The notes beneath the pieces are model-generated. The model saw only the letters and a program-made list of their open reading frames with translations. It searched no databases and was not told the origin of the DNA. 64,000 bases of DNA from Vicugna pacos (lineage: Eukaryota; Chordata; Mammalia; Artiodactyla; Camelidae): positions 310,001-374,000 of the forward strand of contig NC_133014.1 of the NCBI RefSeq assembly GCF_048564905.1. Reading direction: 5' to 3'. Positions 1 to 12,252 of the stretch are shown in pieces. The position numbers were made by a program, and so were the translations under genes. The stretch's first letter is position 1, and every line of letters starts with the position of its first letter.

Positions 1-99
1 GGGTGTGCAGGGGTAGGAGAGGGCCGGCCGAATTGGGGGCAGGCCCAGGAGAGGGAAGGCGCAGGAGTGTGCAGGCCCAGGAGTGTGCAGGCCCACGTA

Positions 100-1095
100 A
101 GAGTAGGCCCAGTAGTGTGCAGACCCAAAGGTGTGCAGGGGTAGGAGAGGGCCGGCCGAATTGGGGGCAGGCCCAAGAGAGGGAAGGCGCAGGAGTGTGC
201 AGGCCCAGGAGTGTGCTGACGAGGGATTGTGTGGGCCCAGGAGAAGGCAGGCCCAGGAGTGTGCAGGGCCAGAAGTGTGCAGGCCCAAGAGTGTGCAGGG
301 CCAGTAGTGTTCAGACCCAGGAGTGTGCAGGACCAGGAGATTTCAGACCCAGGAGTATGTAGTCACAGGAGGGAACAGGTACAGGAGTTGCAGGCCCAGG
401 AGTGTACAGGCCCAATTCGTGAAGACCCAGGTTTGTGCACGTCCCGGAGTGTGCAGGCCCAGGTGTGTGCTGTCCCAGGATTGTGCAGGCCCAGGAGAGG
501 GCAGGCCATGGATTGTGCAGTCCGAGGAGTGTGCAGGCCCAGGAGTGTGCAGACACCAGCTTGTGCAGAGACAGGGGTGTGCAGGCCCAGGATTGTACAG
601 GATCAGGGCTGTGCAGGCCAAGCCGTGTGCAGCCCCAGGATTGTGCCGGCACAGATCGGAACATGCCGAGGAGTGTACAGGCATTGGTGGGATCAGGCCC
701 AGGAGTGTACAAGCCCAGGTTCATGCAGGCCCAGGTGTGGGCAGGTCCAGGAGTGTTTAGGCCCAGGTGAGTGTAGTCCTAGGAGGGTGCAGGCCCAGAA
801 GAGCACCGGCCCTGGAGTGTGCAGGCCCAGGGATATGTAGGTGCAGGAGGGAGCAGGCCCAGGAGTTTTTAGGCCAAGGAGTGTGTAGGGACAGATGCGA
901 GCAGGCCCTGGAGTGTGCAGCCCCAGGAGTGTGCAGGTTCATGAGAGGGTCGGCCGAGGTGTGGGCTGGCCTGGGATAGGGCAGGGCCAGGGGTGTGTAG
1001 GCCCAAGACTGTGCTTGCCTAGGAATATGCAGTCACAGGAGGGAGAAGGCCCAACAGTGTGCAGGCCAAGTAGAGTGCAGGCCCAGGCCTGTGCA
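100..1095. repeat. Recurrent ~1-kb sub-block with splice-donor-like variant
   Basis: This run of variant units is repeated in the same order at 8,012-9,007. Its central part, recognisable by the single CAG|GTGAGT unit with the junction before 767, recurs with junctions before 8,679, 15,747, 19,883, 26,818, 33,592, 45,925, 54,426 and 58,562. It is the best marker of how sub-blocks were copied across arrays A, B and the 6.8-kb periods. Period P4 (36,895-42,453) lacks it because of an internal deletion. Confidence 0.85.
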
Positions 1096-3402
1096 GGTCC
1101 AGGAGTGTGCAGGCCCAGGTGTGTGCAACCCAGGAGTGTGCAGACACGGGAGGGATCAGACAGAAGAATGTACTGGCCCAGGAGTGTACAGGCCCAGGTG
1201 TGTGCAGGCTGTGGGCTGTGCAGGCCCAGGAGTGTGCAGGCCCAGGATTGTTTAGGCCCAGGAGTGTGCAGAGAGAAGAGTGTGCAAGCCCAGGTGGGTG
1301 CAGACCCAGGAGTGTGCAGGCCTAGGAGAGCGCAGGCCCTGGAGTGTGCAGGCCAGGAGTGTGCAGGTCGAGGAGAGGGCCGGCCGAATTGGGGGCAGCC
1401 CCAAGAGAGGGAAGGCCCAGTAGTGTGCAGACAGAGAGGAGTGTGCAGGCCCAGGGGGGTGCAGGCTCAGGCCAGGACAGGCCCAGGAGTGTACAGGCCT
1501 GGGAGAGTGTCGGCACAGCAGTGTGCAGGTAAAGGAGGGAACAGGTGCAGGAATGTACAGGCCCTGGAGTGTGTAGGCCCAGGATTGTGCAGGCACAAGT
1601 GGGAGCAGGACCAGTAGTGTGCAGGCCCAAGAGTGTTCAGGTCCAGGAGAGGGCCGGCAGAATTGGGGGCAGGCCATTTAGGAGGAAGGCCCAGGAGTGT
1701 GCAGGCCAAGGAGTGTGCACACGAGGGATTGTGCGGGCCCAGGAGAAGATAGGCCCAACAGTGTGCAGGGCCAGAAGTGTTCAGGCCCAGGAGTGTGCAG
1801 ACAGAGGAGTGTGCAGCCCAAGGAGGGTGCAGGCCCAGACCAGGGCAGGTCCAGGAGTGTACAGGCCCAGTTGTGTGCAGGTCCAGGAGTGTACATGCCC
1901 GGGCGTGTGCAGTCCCAGGTGTGTGCAGGCCCAGAGAGGGCAGGCCCCGGTGTGTGCAGGCCCAGGAGTTGCAGGCCCAGGTGTGTGCAGACACCGCAGT
2001 GTGCAGAGACAGGAGTGTGTAGGCCCAGGATTGTACAGGCCAAGGGCTGTGCAGGCCAAGCCATTTGGAGCCCCAGGAATGTGCCGGCACAGATGGGAAC
2101 AAGCCTAGGAGTGAATAGGCATATGTGGGAGAAGACCCAGGAGCGTACAAGCCAAGGTTGATGCAGGCCCAGCTGTGCGTAGGTCCAGGATTCTGTAGGC
2201 CCAGGTGTCTGCTGTCCCAGGAGTATGCGGGCCCAGTAGAGGGCAGGCCCTGGAGTGTGTAGGCCCATGATTGTGCAGGCACAAGTGGGAGCAGGACCAG
2301 TAGTATGCAGGCCCAAGAGTGTGCAGGTCCAGGAGAGGGCCGGGCGAATTGGGGGCAGGCCCATTAGGGGGAAGGCCCAGGAGTGTGCAGGCCAAGGAGT
2401 GTGCACACGAGGGATTGTGCGGGCCCAGGAGAAGGCAGGCCCAGGAGTGTGCAGGGCCAGAAGTGTGCAGGCCCAAGAGTGTGCAGGGCCAGTAGTGTTC
2501 AAGCCCAGGAGTGTGCAGGACTAGGAGATTTCAGACCCAGGAGTATGTAGTCACAGGAGGGAGCAGGTACAGGAGTTGCAGGCCCAGGAGTGTACAGGCC
2601 CAATTCGTGAAGGCCCAGGTTTCCGCAGGTCCAGGAGTGTGCAGGCCCAGGTGTGTGCAACCCAGGAGTGTGCAGACACGGGAGGGATCAGGCAGAAGAA
2701 TGTACTGGCCCAGGAGTGTACAGGCCCAGGTGTGTGCAGGCTGTGGGCTGTGCAGGCCCAGGAGTGTGCAGGCCCAGGATTGTTTAGGCCCAGGAGTGTG
2801 CAGAGAGAAGAGTGTGCAAGCCCAGGTGGGTGCAGACCCAGGAGTGTGCAGGCCTAGGAGAGCGCAGGCCCTGGAGTGTGCAGGCCAGGAGTGTGCAGGT
2901 CGAGGAGAGGGCCGGCCGAATTGGGGGCAGCCCCAAGAGAGGGAAGGCCCAGTAGTGTGCAGACAGAGAGGAGTGTGCAGGCCCAGGGGGGTGCAGGCTC
3001 AGGCCAGGACAGGCCCAGGAGTGTACAGGCCTGGGAGAGTGTCGGCACAGCAGTGTGCAGGTAAAGGAGGGAACAGGTGCAGGAATGTACAGGCCCTGGA
3101 GTGTGTAGGCCCAGGATTGTGCAGGCACAAGTGGGAGCAGGACCAGTAGTGTGCAGGCCCAAGAGTGTTCAGGTCCAGGAGAGGGCCGGCAGAATTGGGG
3201 GCAGGCCATTTAGGAGGAAGGCCCAGGAGTGTGCAGGCCAAGGAGTGTGCACACGAGGGATTGTGCGGGCCCAGGAGAAGATAGGCCCAACAGTGTGCAG
3301 GGCCAGAAGTGTTCAGGCCCAGGAGTGTGCAGACAGAGGAGTGTGCAGCCCAAGGAGGGTGCAGGCCCAGACCAGGGCAGGTCCAGGAGTGTACAGGCCC
3401 AG
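1095..3402. repeat. 1,532-bp tandem sub-block duplication in array A
   Basis: The landmark 'caaccc', a unit missing bases of the 16-mer, occurs at 1,126 and again at 2,658. The order of variant units after it is the same from about 1,095 to 1,870 and from 2,627 to 3,402. At that point the second copy carries two extra units. The same run recurs at 13,918 (offset 12,792 from the first copy) and at about 52,597. It shows that the sub-blocks, not only the 16-mers, are duplicated as pieces. Confidence 0.85.
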
Positions 3403-6400
3403 AAGTGTGCTGTCCCAGGAGTGTCCAGGCCCAGTTGTGTGCAGGTCCAGGAGTATACATGCCCGGGCGTGTGCAGTCCCAGGTGTGTGCAGGCCCAGGA
3501 GTTGCAGGCCCAGGTGTGTGCAGACACCGCAGTGTGCAGACCCAGGAGTGTGCAGGCCGTGGAGTGTGGAGGCAAAGGAGTGTGCAGGCCCAGACCAGGG
3601 CAGGTCCAGGAGTGTTCAGGCCCAGGATTGTGCAGACACCGGAGTGTGCAGAGACAGGAGTGTGCAGGCCCAGGGCTGTGCAGACCCAGCAGTGTGCAGG
3701 CCCAGGAGTGTGCAGTCCCTGTAGTGTGCAGAACCAGGGGACGTCAGGCCCCAGAGTGTGCAGGCCCAAGAAAGGTCAGGTCCAAGGGTGTTCAGGCGCA
3801 GGAATGGGGAGTCCCAGGACCGTGCCCACCAAGCAGAGGGCAGGCCCAGGCGTGTGCATGCCCAGGAGTGTGCAGGCACAGGAGGCAGCAGACCGAGGAG
3901 TGTGCAGACCCAGGTGTGTGCAGGCACAAGTGGGAGCAGTCCCAGTAGTGTGCAGGCCCAGAGTGTGCAGGTGCAGGATAGGGCCGGCCGAATTGGGGGC
4001 AGGCCCAGGAATTGGAAGGCGCAGGAGTGTGCAGGGCCAGAAGTGTGCTGTCCCAAGAGTGTGCAGTGCCAATAGTGTTCAGGCCCAGGAGTGTTCAGGA
4101 CCAGGAGTTTGTAGGCCGAGGAGTATGTAGTCACAGGAGGGAGCAGGTACAGGAGTGTGGAAGCCCAGGAGTGTACAGGCCAATGTTCGTGCAGGCCCAG
4201 GTGTGCACAGGTCCAGGAGAGTGCATGCCCTGGTGTGTGCAGTCCCAGGAGTCTGCAGGCCCTGGGTGGTGCAGGCCCAGGAGTGTGTAGGTACAGGAGG
4301 GAGGAGGCCCAGGAGTTTGCAGGCAAGGAGTGTGTAAGGATAGATGCGTACAGGCCCTGGAGTGTGCAGGCCCTTGAGTGTGCACACGAGGGATTGTGCG
4401 AGCCCAGGAGAGGGCAGGCCCAGCAGTGTGCAGGCCCAGGAGTGTGCAGACACAGGAGGGATCAGTCACAGGAGTGTGCAGGTCCAGGAGTATACAGGCC
4501 CAGGTGTGTTTAGGCCCAACATTGTGCAGGTCCAGGAGTGTGCAGGCCCAGGAGTGTGCAGACAGAGGAGTGTGCAGGCCAAGGAGGGTGCAGGCCCAGG
4601 CCAGGGAAGGCCCAGGAGTGTACAGGTCCAGGAGTGTGCAGGCCCAGGAGGGATCAGTCACTGGATTGTGCAGGTCCAGGGGTATACAGGCCCAGTTGTG
4701 TACAGGCCCAACATTGTGTAGGTCCAGGAGTGTACAGGCACAGGAGTGTGCAGACAGAGGAGTGTGCAGGAAAAGGAATATGCAGGCCCAGACCAGGGCA
4801 GGCCCAGGTGTGTACAGGCCCATGTGTGTGCAGGCCCCGGATTTGCAGGCCCAGGCGTGGGCAGGCCCAGCATTTTGCAGGCCCAGGAGTGTGCAGGCCC
4901 AGGAGTGTGCAGACAGAGGAGTGTGCAGGCCAAGGAGGGTGCAGGCCCAGGGCAGGGAAGGCCCAGGAGTGTACAGGTCCAGGAGTGTGCAGGCCCAGGA
5001 GAATGCAGTCACAGGAGTGAGCAGGTAGAGGAGTGGGCAGGCCCAGGGGTGTACAGGCCCAGGTTCGTGCAGGCCCCGGTGTGCGCAGGTCCAGGAGCGT
5101 GCAGACCCAGGAGTGTGCAGACACAATATGGAACAGGCCCAGGAGTGTGCAGGCTAAAGGGTGTGCATACCCAGGCCTGTGCAGGCCCAGGAATGTGCAG
5201 ACACTGGAGAGAGCAGGCACACTAGTGTACTGGCACAGGAGTGTACAGCCCTGGTGTATGCAGGCTCTGGGATATGCAGACCCAGGAGTGTGCAGTCCCA
5301 GGATTGTGCAGAGGAGTGTGCAGGCCCAGGATGGTGCAGTTCCAGGAGTGTGAAGGCCCAGGCCAGGGCAGGCCCAGGAGTGTGTAGGCACAGGAGGAAG
5401 CAGGCCGAGGAGTTTGCAGTCCCAGGTGTGTGCAAGCACAAGTGGAGCAGGCCCAAGAGTGTACAGTCCCAGGTTTGTGAAGGCCCAGGTTTGCGCAGGT
5501 CCAGGAGCGTGCAGGCCCAGGTATGTGCAGTCCCAGGAGTGTGCAGGCCCTGGAGAGGACAGGCCATCGAATATGCAGGCCCAGGAGTGTGCAGGCCCAG
5601 GGGTGTGCAGGCCCTGGAGTTTGCAGACACCGGAGTGTGCATGGACAGGGGTGTGCATGCCCAGGAGTGTACAGGCCTAGGAGAGTGCAGGCCCAGGAGT
5701 GTGCACACAAGGGATTGTGCGGGCCCAGGACAGGGCAGGTCCATGTGTGCGCAGGTCCTGGAGTGTGCAGGCCCAGGTGTATGCAGTTCCAGGATTGTGC
5801 AGACCCAGGAGAGGGCAGGCCGTGGAGTGTGCAGGCCCAGGAGTGTGCAGACCCAGGTGTGTGCACACGAGGGATTGTGCGGGCCCAGTATAAGGCAGGC
5901 CCAGCAATGTGCAGGGCAAGAAGTATGCAGGCCCAAGAGTGTGCAGAGGAGTGTGCAGTACAAGGAGGGTGCAGGCCCAGGCCAAGGCAGGCCCTGGATT
6001 GTGCCGGCCCTGGAGTGTACAGGCCGATGTGTGTGCAGGCCCTAGAGTTTGCAGGCCCAGGATTGTGCAGGCCCAGGAGTGTGCAGACAGAGGAGTGTGC
6101 AGGCCAAGGAGGGTGCAAGCCTAGGCCAGGGAAGGCCCAGGAGAGTACAGGCGTGGGAGAGTGTTGGCACAGCAGTGTGCAGGTAAAGGAGGGAACAGGT
6201 GCGGGAGAGTACAGGCCCAGGAGTGTGCAGGGCCAGGAGTGTGCAGACACTGGAGTGTGCAGAGACAGGAGTGTGCAGTCCCAGGATTGTGACGGCACAA
6301 GAGGGACAGGTGCAGAAGTGTGTCGGCATAGGTGGGAGTAGGCCCAGGAGTGTGCCGACACAGGAGGGAGCAGGCTCAGGAGTGTGCAGGCCAAGGAGTG

Positions 6401-9400
6401 TGCAGAGACAGGAGAGTGCAGGCCCAGGATTGTACAGGCCCAGGGCTGTGCATTCCAATCCGTGTGCAGCCCCAGGAGTGTGCCGGCACAGATGGGAACA
6501 AGCCTAGGTGTGCACAGGCATAGGTGGTAACAGGCCCAGGAGTGTACAAGCCCAGGTTCATGCAGGCTGAGGTGTGCGCAGATCCAGGAGTGTGTAGGCC
6601 CAGGTGTGTGCAGTCCCAGGAGTCTGCAGGCCCTGGGTGGTGCAGGCCCAGGAGTGTGTAGGTACAGGAGGGAGGAGGCCCAGGAGTTTGCAGGCAAGGA
6701 GTGTGTAAGGATAGATGCGTACAGGCCCTGGAGTGTGCAGGCCCTTGAGTGTGCACACGAGGGATTGTGCGAGCCCAGGAGAGGGCAGGCCCAGCAGTGT
6801 GCAGGCCCAGGAGTGTGCAGACACAGGAGGGATCAGTCACAGGAGTGTGCAGGTCCAGGTGTGTTTAGGCCCAACATTGTGCAGGTCCAGGAGTGTGCAG
6901 GCCCAGGAGTGTGCAGACAGAGGAGTGTGCAGGCCAAGGAGGGTGCAGGCCCAGGCCAGGGCAGGCCCAGGAGGGTACAGACCCTGGAGTGTTCAGGCCC
7001 AGGAGTATGCATGCCCAGGGCTGTGAGGCCCAGCAGTGTTCAGGCCCTGGATTGTACAGAATCAGGAGTATACAGGCCCAGGTGTGTTAATACCCAAGAT
7101 TGTGCAGGTCCTGTTGTGTGCAGGCCCATGAGTGTGCAGTTCGAGCAGTGTGCAGGCCCAGTAGTGTGCAAGCCTAGGCCAGTGAAGGCATAGGCCAGGG
7201 AAGGCCCAGGAGTGTACAGGCCCAGGAGTGTACAGGCCCAGGTTCGTGCAGGCCCCGGTGTGCGCAGGTCCAGGAGTGTGCAGGCCCAGTAGTGTGCAGT
7301 CACAATACGGAACAGACCAAGGAGTGTGCAGGCCCAGGTGTGTGCAGGCTCTGGGATGTGCAGACCCAGGAGTGTGCAGGCCCAGCAGGGTGCTGTCCCA
7401 GGTGTGTGCAGACCCATTAGTGTGCAGGCCCAGGAGTGTGCAGGCGCACAAGTGTGCAGTCCCAGAAGTGTGATGGCACAGGAGGGAGCAGGCCCAGAAG
7501 TGTGCAGATCCAGGACTGTGCAGGCCTAGGTTAGGTCAGGCCCAGGAGTGTGCAGGTCCAGGAGAGTGCCGGCCGAATTGGGGGCAGGCCCAGGAGAGGG
7601 AAGGCGCAGGAGTGTCCAGGCCCAGGTGTGTGCAGACGAGGGATTGTGTGGGCCCAGGAGAAGGCAGGCCCAGGAGTGTGCAGGGCCAGAAGTGTGCAGG
7701 CCCAAGAGCATGCAAGGCCAGTAGTGTTCAGCCCCAGGAGTGTGCAGGACCAGGAGATTTCAGGCCCAGGAGTATGTAGTCACAGGAGGGGGCAGGTACA
7801 GGGTTGTGCAGGTACAGGAGTGTGCAGGCCCAGGAGTGTGCACACAAGGGATTGTGCGGGCCCAGGACAGGGCAGGCCCAGGAGGGCACAGACACTGGAG
7901 TGTGCAGGCCCAGGAGTGTGCAGGTCCAGGGCTGTGAGGCCCAGCAGTGTTCAGGCCCTGGATTGTAGAGAATCAGGAGTGTGCAGGCCCAGGAGTGTGC
8001 AGGCACACGTAGGAGCAGGCCCAGTAGTGTGCAGGCCCAAGGGTGTGCAGGGGTAGGAGAGGGCCGGCTGAATTGGGGGCAGGCCCAGGAGAGGGAAGGC
8101 GCAGGAGTGTGCAGGCCCAGGAGTGTGCTGACGAGGGATTGTGTGGGCCCAGGAGAAGGCAGGCCCAGGAGTGTGCAGGGCCAGAAGTGTGCAGGCCCAA
8201 GAGTGTGCAGGGCCAGTAGTGTTCAAGCCCAGGAGTGTGCAGGACTAGGAGATTTCAGGCCCAGGAGTATGTAGTCACAGGAGGGAGCAGGTACAGGAGT
8301 TGCAGGCCCAGGAGTGTACAGGCCCAATTCGTGAAGGCCCAGGTTTGTGCACGTCCAGGAGTGTGCAGGCCCAGGTGTGTGCTGTCCCAGGATTGTGCAG
8401 GCCCAGGAGAGGGCAGGCCATGGATTGTGCAGTCCGAGGAGTGTGCAGGCCCAGGAGTGTGCAGACACCAGCTTGTGCAGAGACAGGGGTGTGCAGGCCC
8501 AGGATTGTACAGGATCAGGGCTGTGCAGGCCAAGCCGTGTGCAGCCCCAGGATTGTGCCGGCACAGATCGGAACATGCCGAGGAGTGTACAGGCATTGGT
8601 GGGATCAGGCCCAGGAGTGTACAAGCCCAGGTTCATGCAGGCCCAGGTGTGGGCAGGTCCAGGAGTGTTTAGGCCCAGGTGAGTGTAGTCCTAGGAGGGT
8701 GCAGGCCCAGAAGAGCACCGGCCCTGGAGTGTGCAGGCCCAGGGATATGTAGGTGCAGGAGGGAGCAGGCCCAGGAGTTTTTAGGCCAAGGAGTGTGTAG
8801 GGACAGATGCGAGCAGGCCCTGGAGTGTGCAGCCCCAGGAGTGTGCAGGTTCATGAGAGGGTCGGCCGAGGTGTGGGCTGGCCTGGGATAGGGCAGGGCC
8901 AGGGGTGTGTAGGCCCAAGACTGTGCTTGCCTAGGAATATGCAGTCACAGGAGGGAGAAGGCCCAACAGTGTGCAGGCCAAGTAGAGTGCAGGCCCAGGC
9001 CTGTGCAGTCCCAGGTGTGTGCAGGCCCAGGAGAGGGCAGGCCCCGGTGTGTGCAGGCCCAGGAGTGTGCAGACACAGGAGGGATCAGTCACTGGATTGT
9101 GCAGGTCCAGGGGTATACAGGCCCAGTTGTGTGCAGGCCCAACATTGTGTAGGTCCAGGAGTGTACAGGCACAGGAGTGTGCAGACAGAGGAGTGTGCAG
9201 GAAAAGGAATATGCAGGCCCAGACCAGGGCAGGCCCAGGTGTGTACAGGCCCATGTGTGTGCAGGCCCCGGATTTGCAGGCCCAGGCGTGGGCAGGCCCA
9301 GCATTTTGCAGGCCCAGGAGTGTGCAGGCCCAGGAGTGTGCAGACAGAGGAGTGCGCAGGACAAGGAGGGTGCAGGCCCAGGAGTGTGCAGGCCCTGGAG

Positions 9401-10984
9401 AGGACAATCCCTGGAATGTGCAGGCCCAGGACTGTGCAGACCAAGCAGTGTGCACCCCCAGGAGTGTGCAGGGCCAGGAGTGTGCAGGCACATGTGGGAG
9501 CAGCCCCAGTAGTGTGCAGACCCAGGAGTGTGCAGGCCGTGGAGTGTGCAGGCAAAGGAGGGTGCAGGCCCAGGGGTGTACAGGCCCAGGTTCGTGCAGG
9601 CCCCGGTGTGCGCAGGTCCAGGAGCGTGCAGACCCAGGAGTGTGCAGACACAATATGGAACAGTCCCAGGAGTGTGCAGGCTAAAGGGTGTGCATACCCA
9701 GGCCTGTGCAGGCCCAGGAATGTGCAGACACTGGAGGGAGCAGGCACACTAGTGTACTGGCACAGGAGTGTACAGCCCTGGTGTATGCAGGCTCTGGGAT
9801 ATGCAGACCCAGGAGTGTGCAGTCCCAGGATTGTGCAGAGGAGTGTGCAGGCCCAGGATGGTGCAGTTCCAGGAGTGTGAAGGCCCAGGCCAGGGCAGGC
9901 CCAGGAGTGTGTAGGCACAGGAGGAAGCAGGCCGAGGAGTTTGCAGTCCCAGGTGTGTGCAAGCACAAGTGGAGCAGGCCCAAGAGTGTACAGTCCCAGG
10001 TTTGTGAAGGCCCAGGTTTGCGCAGGTCCAGGAGCGTGCAGGCCCAGGTATGTGCAGTCCCAGGAGTGTGCAGGCCCTGGAGAGGACAGGCCATCGAATA
10101 TGCAGGCCCAGGAGTGTGCAGGCCCAGGGGTGTGCAGGCCCTGGAGTTTGCAGACACCGGAGTGTGCATGGACAGGGGTGTGCATGCCCAGGAGTGTACA
10201 GGCCCAGGAGTGTGCAGGACCAGGAGTGTGCAGACACTGGAGTGTGCAGAGATAGGAGTGTGCAGGCCCAGGGGTGTGCCGGCACAGGTGGGAACAGGGC
10301 TAGGAGTGTGCAGGCATAGATGGGAGCAGGCCCAGGAGTGTACAAGCCCAGGTTTATGCAGGTCCAAGTGTGCGCAGGTCCAGGAGTGTGAAGGCTCAGG
10401 TGTCTGCTGTCCCAGGAGTGTGCAGGTCCTGAAGTTTGCAGGCCCAGGAGTGTACAAGCCCAGGTTCATGCAGGCCCGAGTGTTCGCAGGTCCAGGAGTA
10501 TGAAGGCCCAGGTGTCTGCTGTCCCAGGATTGTGCAGGTCCTGAAGATTGCAGGCCCAGGAGTGTGCAGACAAAGGTGTGTGCAGGCCAAGGAGGGTGTA
10601 GGTCCTGGAGTGTACAGGCCCAGGAGTGTGCAGGCCAAGGCGTGTGCAGACTCCGCAGTGTGCAGAGACAGGATTGTGCAGGCCCAAGATTGTACAGGCC
10701 TTGGGCTGTGCAGCCCAGCAGTGTTCAGGCCCAGGAGTGTGCAAAATCAGGATTATACAGGCCCAGGTGTGTTCAGGCTAAACATTGTGCATGTCTTGGA
10801 GTGTGCAGGCCTATGAGTGTGCAATCCAGGTGTGTGCGGGCCCAACAGTGTGCAAGCCTAGGCCAGAGAAGGCCCATGCAGGGAAGGCCCAGGAGTGTAC
10901 AGATCCAGGAGTGTGCAGGCCCAGGAGTGTGCATGCCCAGGAGTGTCCAGATGAGGGGTTTGAGGCCGTGGTGGGATGTACTTC

Positions 10985-11160
10985 ACGGGCATAAATAGCG
11001 TAAAGAGCATAAAACTACATGGTAGTGATGGTCGGACAGCATGGGAATGCACTTAATGTTCCTGAAATGCACAATTTAAAAGGGAAAAAAATCTGTATTT
11101 TATTAAAGGAAGTGGAAAATGGAAAAATATAGGATGCCATAAATGATGTAAAACAAATAA
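10985..11160 (+). mobile_element. L1-like 3'-end remnant with A-rich tail
   Basis: The segment with 'gtagtgatgg', then 'gggaatgcacttaatg', then 'gaaatgcacaatttaaaa' resembles the end of many mammalian L1 3' UTRs (gtgatggttgcacaac, then gtgaatgtacttaatgcc, then gaattgtacacttaaaa). An A-rich run with ataaa-like motifs follows at 11,086-11,200, as expected after an L1 3' end on the + strand. The match is from memory of the family and is diverged. The left limit is uncertain, and the segment may be another AT-rich retrotransposed tail. Confidence 0.4.
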
Positions 11161-11335
11161 ACTAAACTAAAGAAAAACAAAACAAAAGCAAATTCAGGGG
11201 TAGGGAAGTCAACTTCGGGTAGGGGAGGGGATTTATGGTGGGATTTTGGAGAAGGTGTAGGAGGGTGCAGAGGGGGCAGAGCCCTAGGGGGTGATGATGC
11301 CTGAAATGGTTCTCCACTGCCCAGCGGCCCAGGTG

Positions 11336-12252
11336 CAGGTGCAGGAACTGCAGGCTTCTCAGGAGCAGCAAGATCAGCAGGAGCGGCAGGCTCTTCAGGA
11401 GTGGCAAGATCAGCAGGAGCGGCAGGCTCTTCAGGAGCGGCGGGCTCTTCAGGAATGGCAGGCTCTTCAGGAGCTGCAGGCTCTTCAGGAGCGGCTAGAT
11501 GAGCAGGAATGGCAGGCTCTTCAGGAGCTGCAGGCTCTTCAGGAATGGCAGGCTCTTCAGGAGCTGCAGGCTCCTCAGGAGCGGCTAGATCAGCAGGAAT
11601 GGCGGGCTCTTCAGGAGCGGCTAGATCAGCAGGAATGGCGGGCTCTTCAGGAGCAGCTAGATCAGCAGGAATGGCGGGCTCTTCAGGAGCAGCTAGATCA
11701 GCAGGAGCGTCAGGCTCTTCAGGAGCTGCAGGCTCTTCAGGAGTGGCAAGATCAGCAGGAGCGGCAGGCTCTTCAGGAGCTGCAGGCTCTTCAGGAGCGG
11801 CTAAATCAGCAGGAACAGCAGGTTCTTCAGGAGTGGCTAGATCAGCAGGAATGGCGGGCTCTTCAGGAGCGGCTAGATCAGCAGGAACGGCAGGCGCTTC
11901 AGGAGCGGCGGGCTCTTCAGGAGCGGCGGGCTCTTCAGGAATGGCAGGCTCTTCAGGAGCTGCAGGCTCCTCAGGAGCGGCTAGATCAGCAGGAATGGCG
12001 GGCTCTTCAGGAGCAGCTAGATCAGCAGGAGCGTCAGGCTCTTCAGGATCGGTGGGCTCTTCAGGAGCGGCAGGCTCTTCAGGAGCCGTGGGCTCTTCAG
12101 GAGCGGCGGGCTCTTCAGGAGCGGCTAGATCAGGAGGAGAGGCAGGCTCTTCAGGAGCTGCAGGTTGTTCAAGAGCGGCAAGATCAGCAGGAGCGGCAGG
12201 CTCTTCAGGAGCGGCTAGATGAGCAGGAGCAGCAGGCTCTTCAGGAGCTGCA
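11336..12252. repeat. 18-bp minisatellite in U1a
   Basis: About 51 tandem 18-bp units occur here. Two types dominate: GGCTCTTCAGGAGCGGCA-like units and TAGATCAGCAGGAATGGC-like units, alternating in places to give a 36-bp dimer. The unit is unrelated to the 16-mer. Because 18 is divisible by 3, several frames stay open: Gln/Ala/Leu-rich or Gly/Ser/Ala-rich on the + strand, and a Pro-Glu-Glu-Pro-Ala-Ala pattern on the minus strand. I do not regard any of them as a gene. Confidence 0.92.

Larger units (their letters stand above)
1..10948. repeat. 16-bp minisatellite, array A
   Basis: Direct reading shows near-continuous tandem units of GTGTGCAGGCCCAGGA with frequent single-base variants (GGATTGTG, AGGTGTG, ACACAGGAGGGA and others). 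The consensus is 69% G+C with no CpG and has 7 G to 4 C on the + strand. The array is a patchwork of larger duplicated sub-blocks: about 100-1,095 matches 8,012-9,007 (offset 7,912), about 1,095-1,870 matches 2,627-3,402 (offset 1,532), 4,651-4,930 matches 9,082-9,360 (offset 4,431), 5,040-5,672 matches 9,567-10,199 (offset 4,527), and about 4,225-4,490 matches 6,596-6,861 (offset 2,371). I see no unique sequence, gene or transposon in it. The left end lies outside the window. All long reading frames here are by-products of the repeat. Confidence 0.95.

Noticed and set aside
1-10948. Hundreds of long Cys/Arg/Pro/Gln-rich (+) and Trp/Cys/Leu/His-rich (-) open frames
   Set aside because: They are generated by a stop-free 16-bp unit: three units give a 16-residue cycle that is the same in every frame, on both strands. 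None has a unique domain, and they break wherever a unit mutates.
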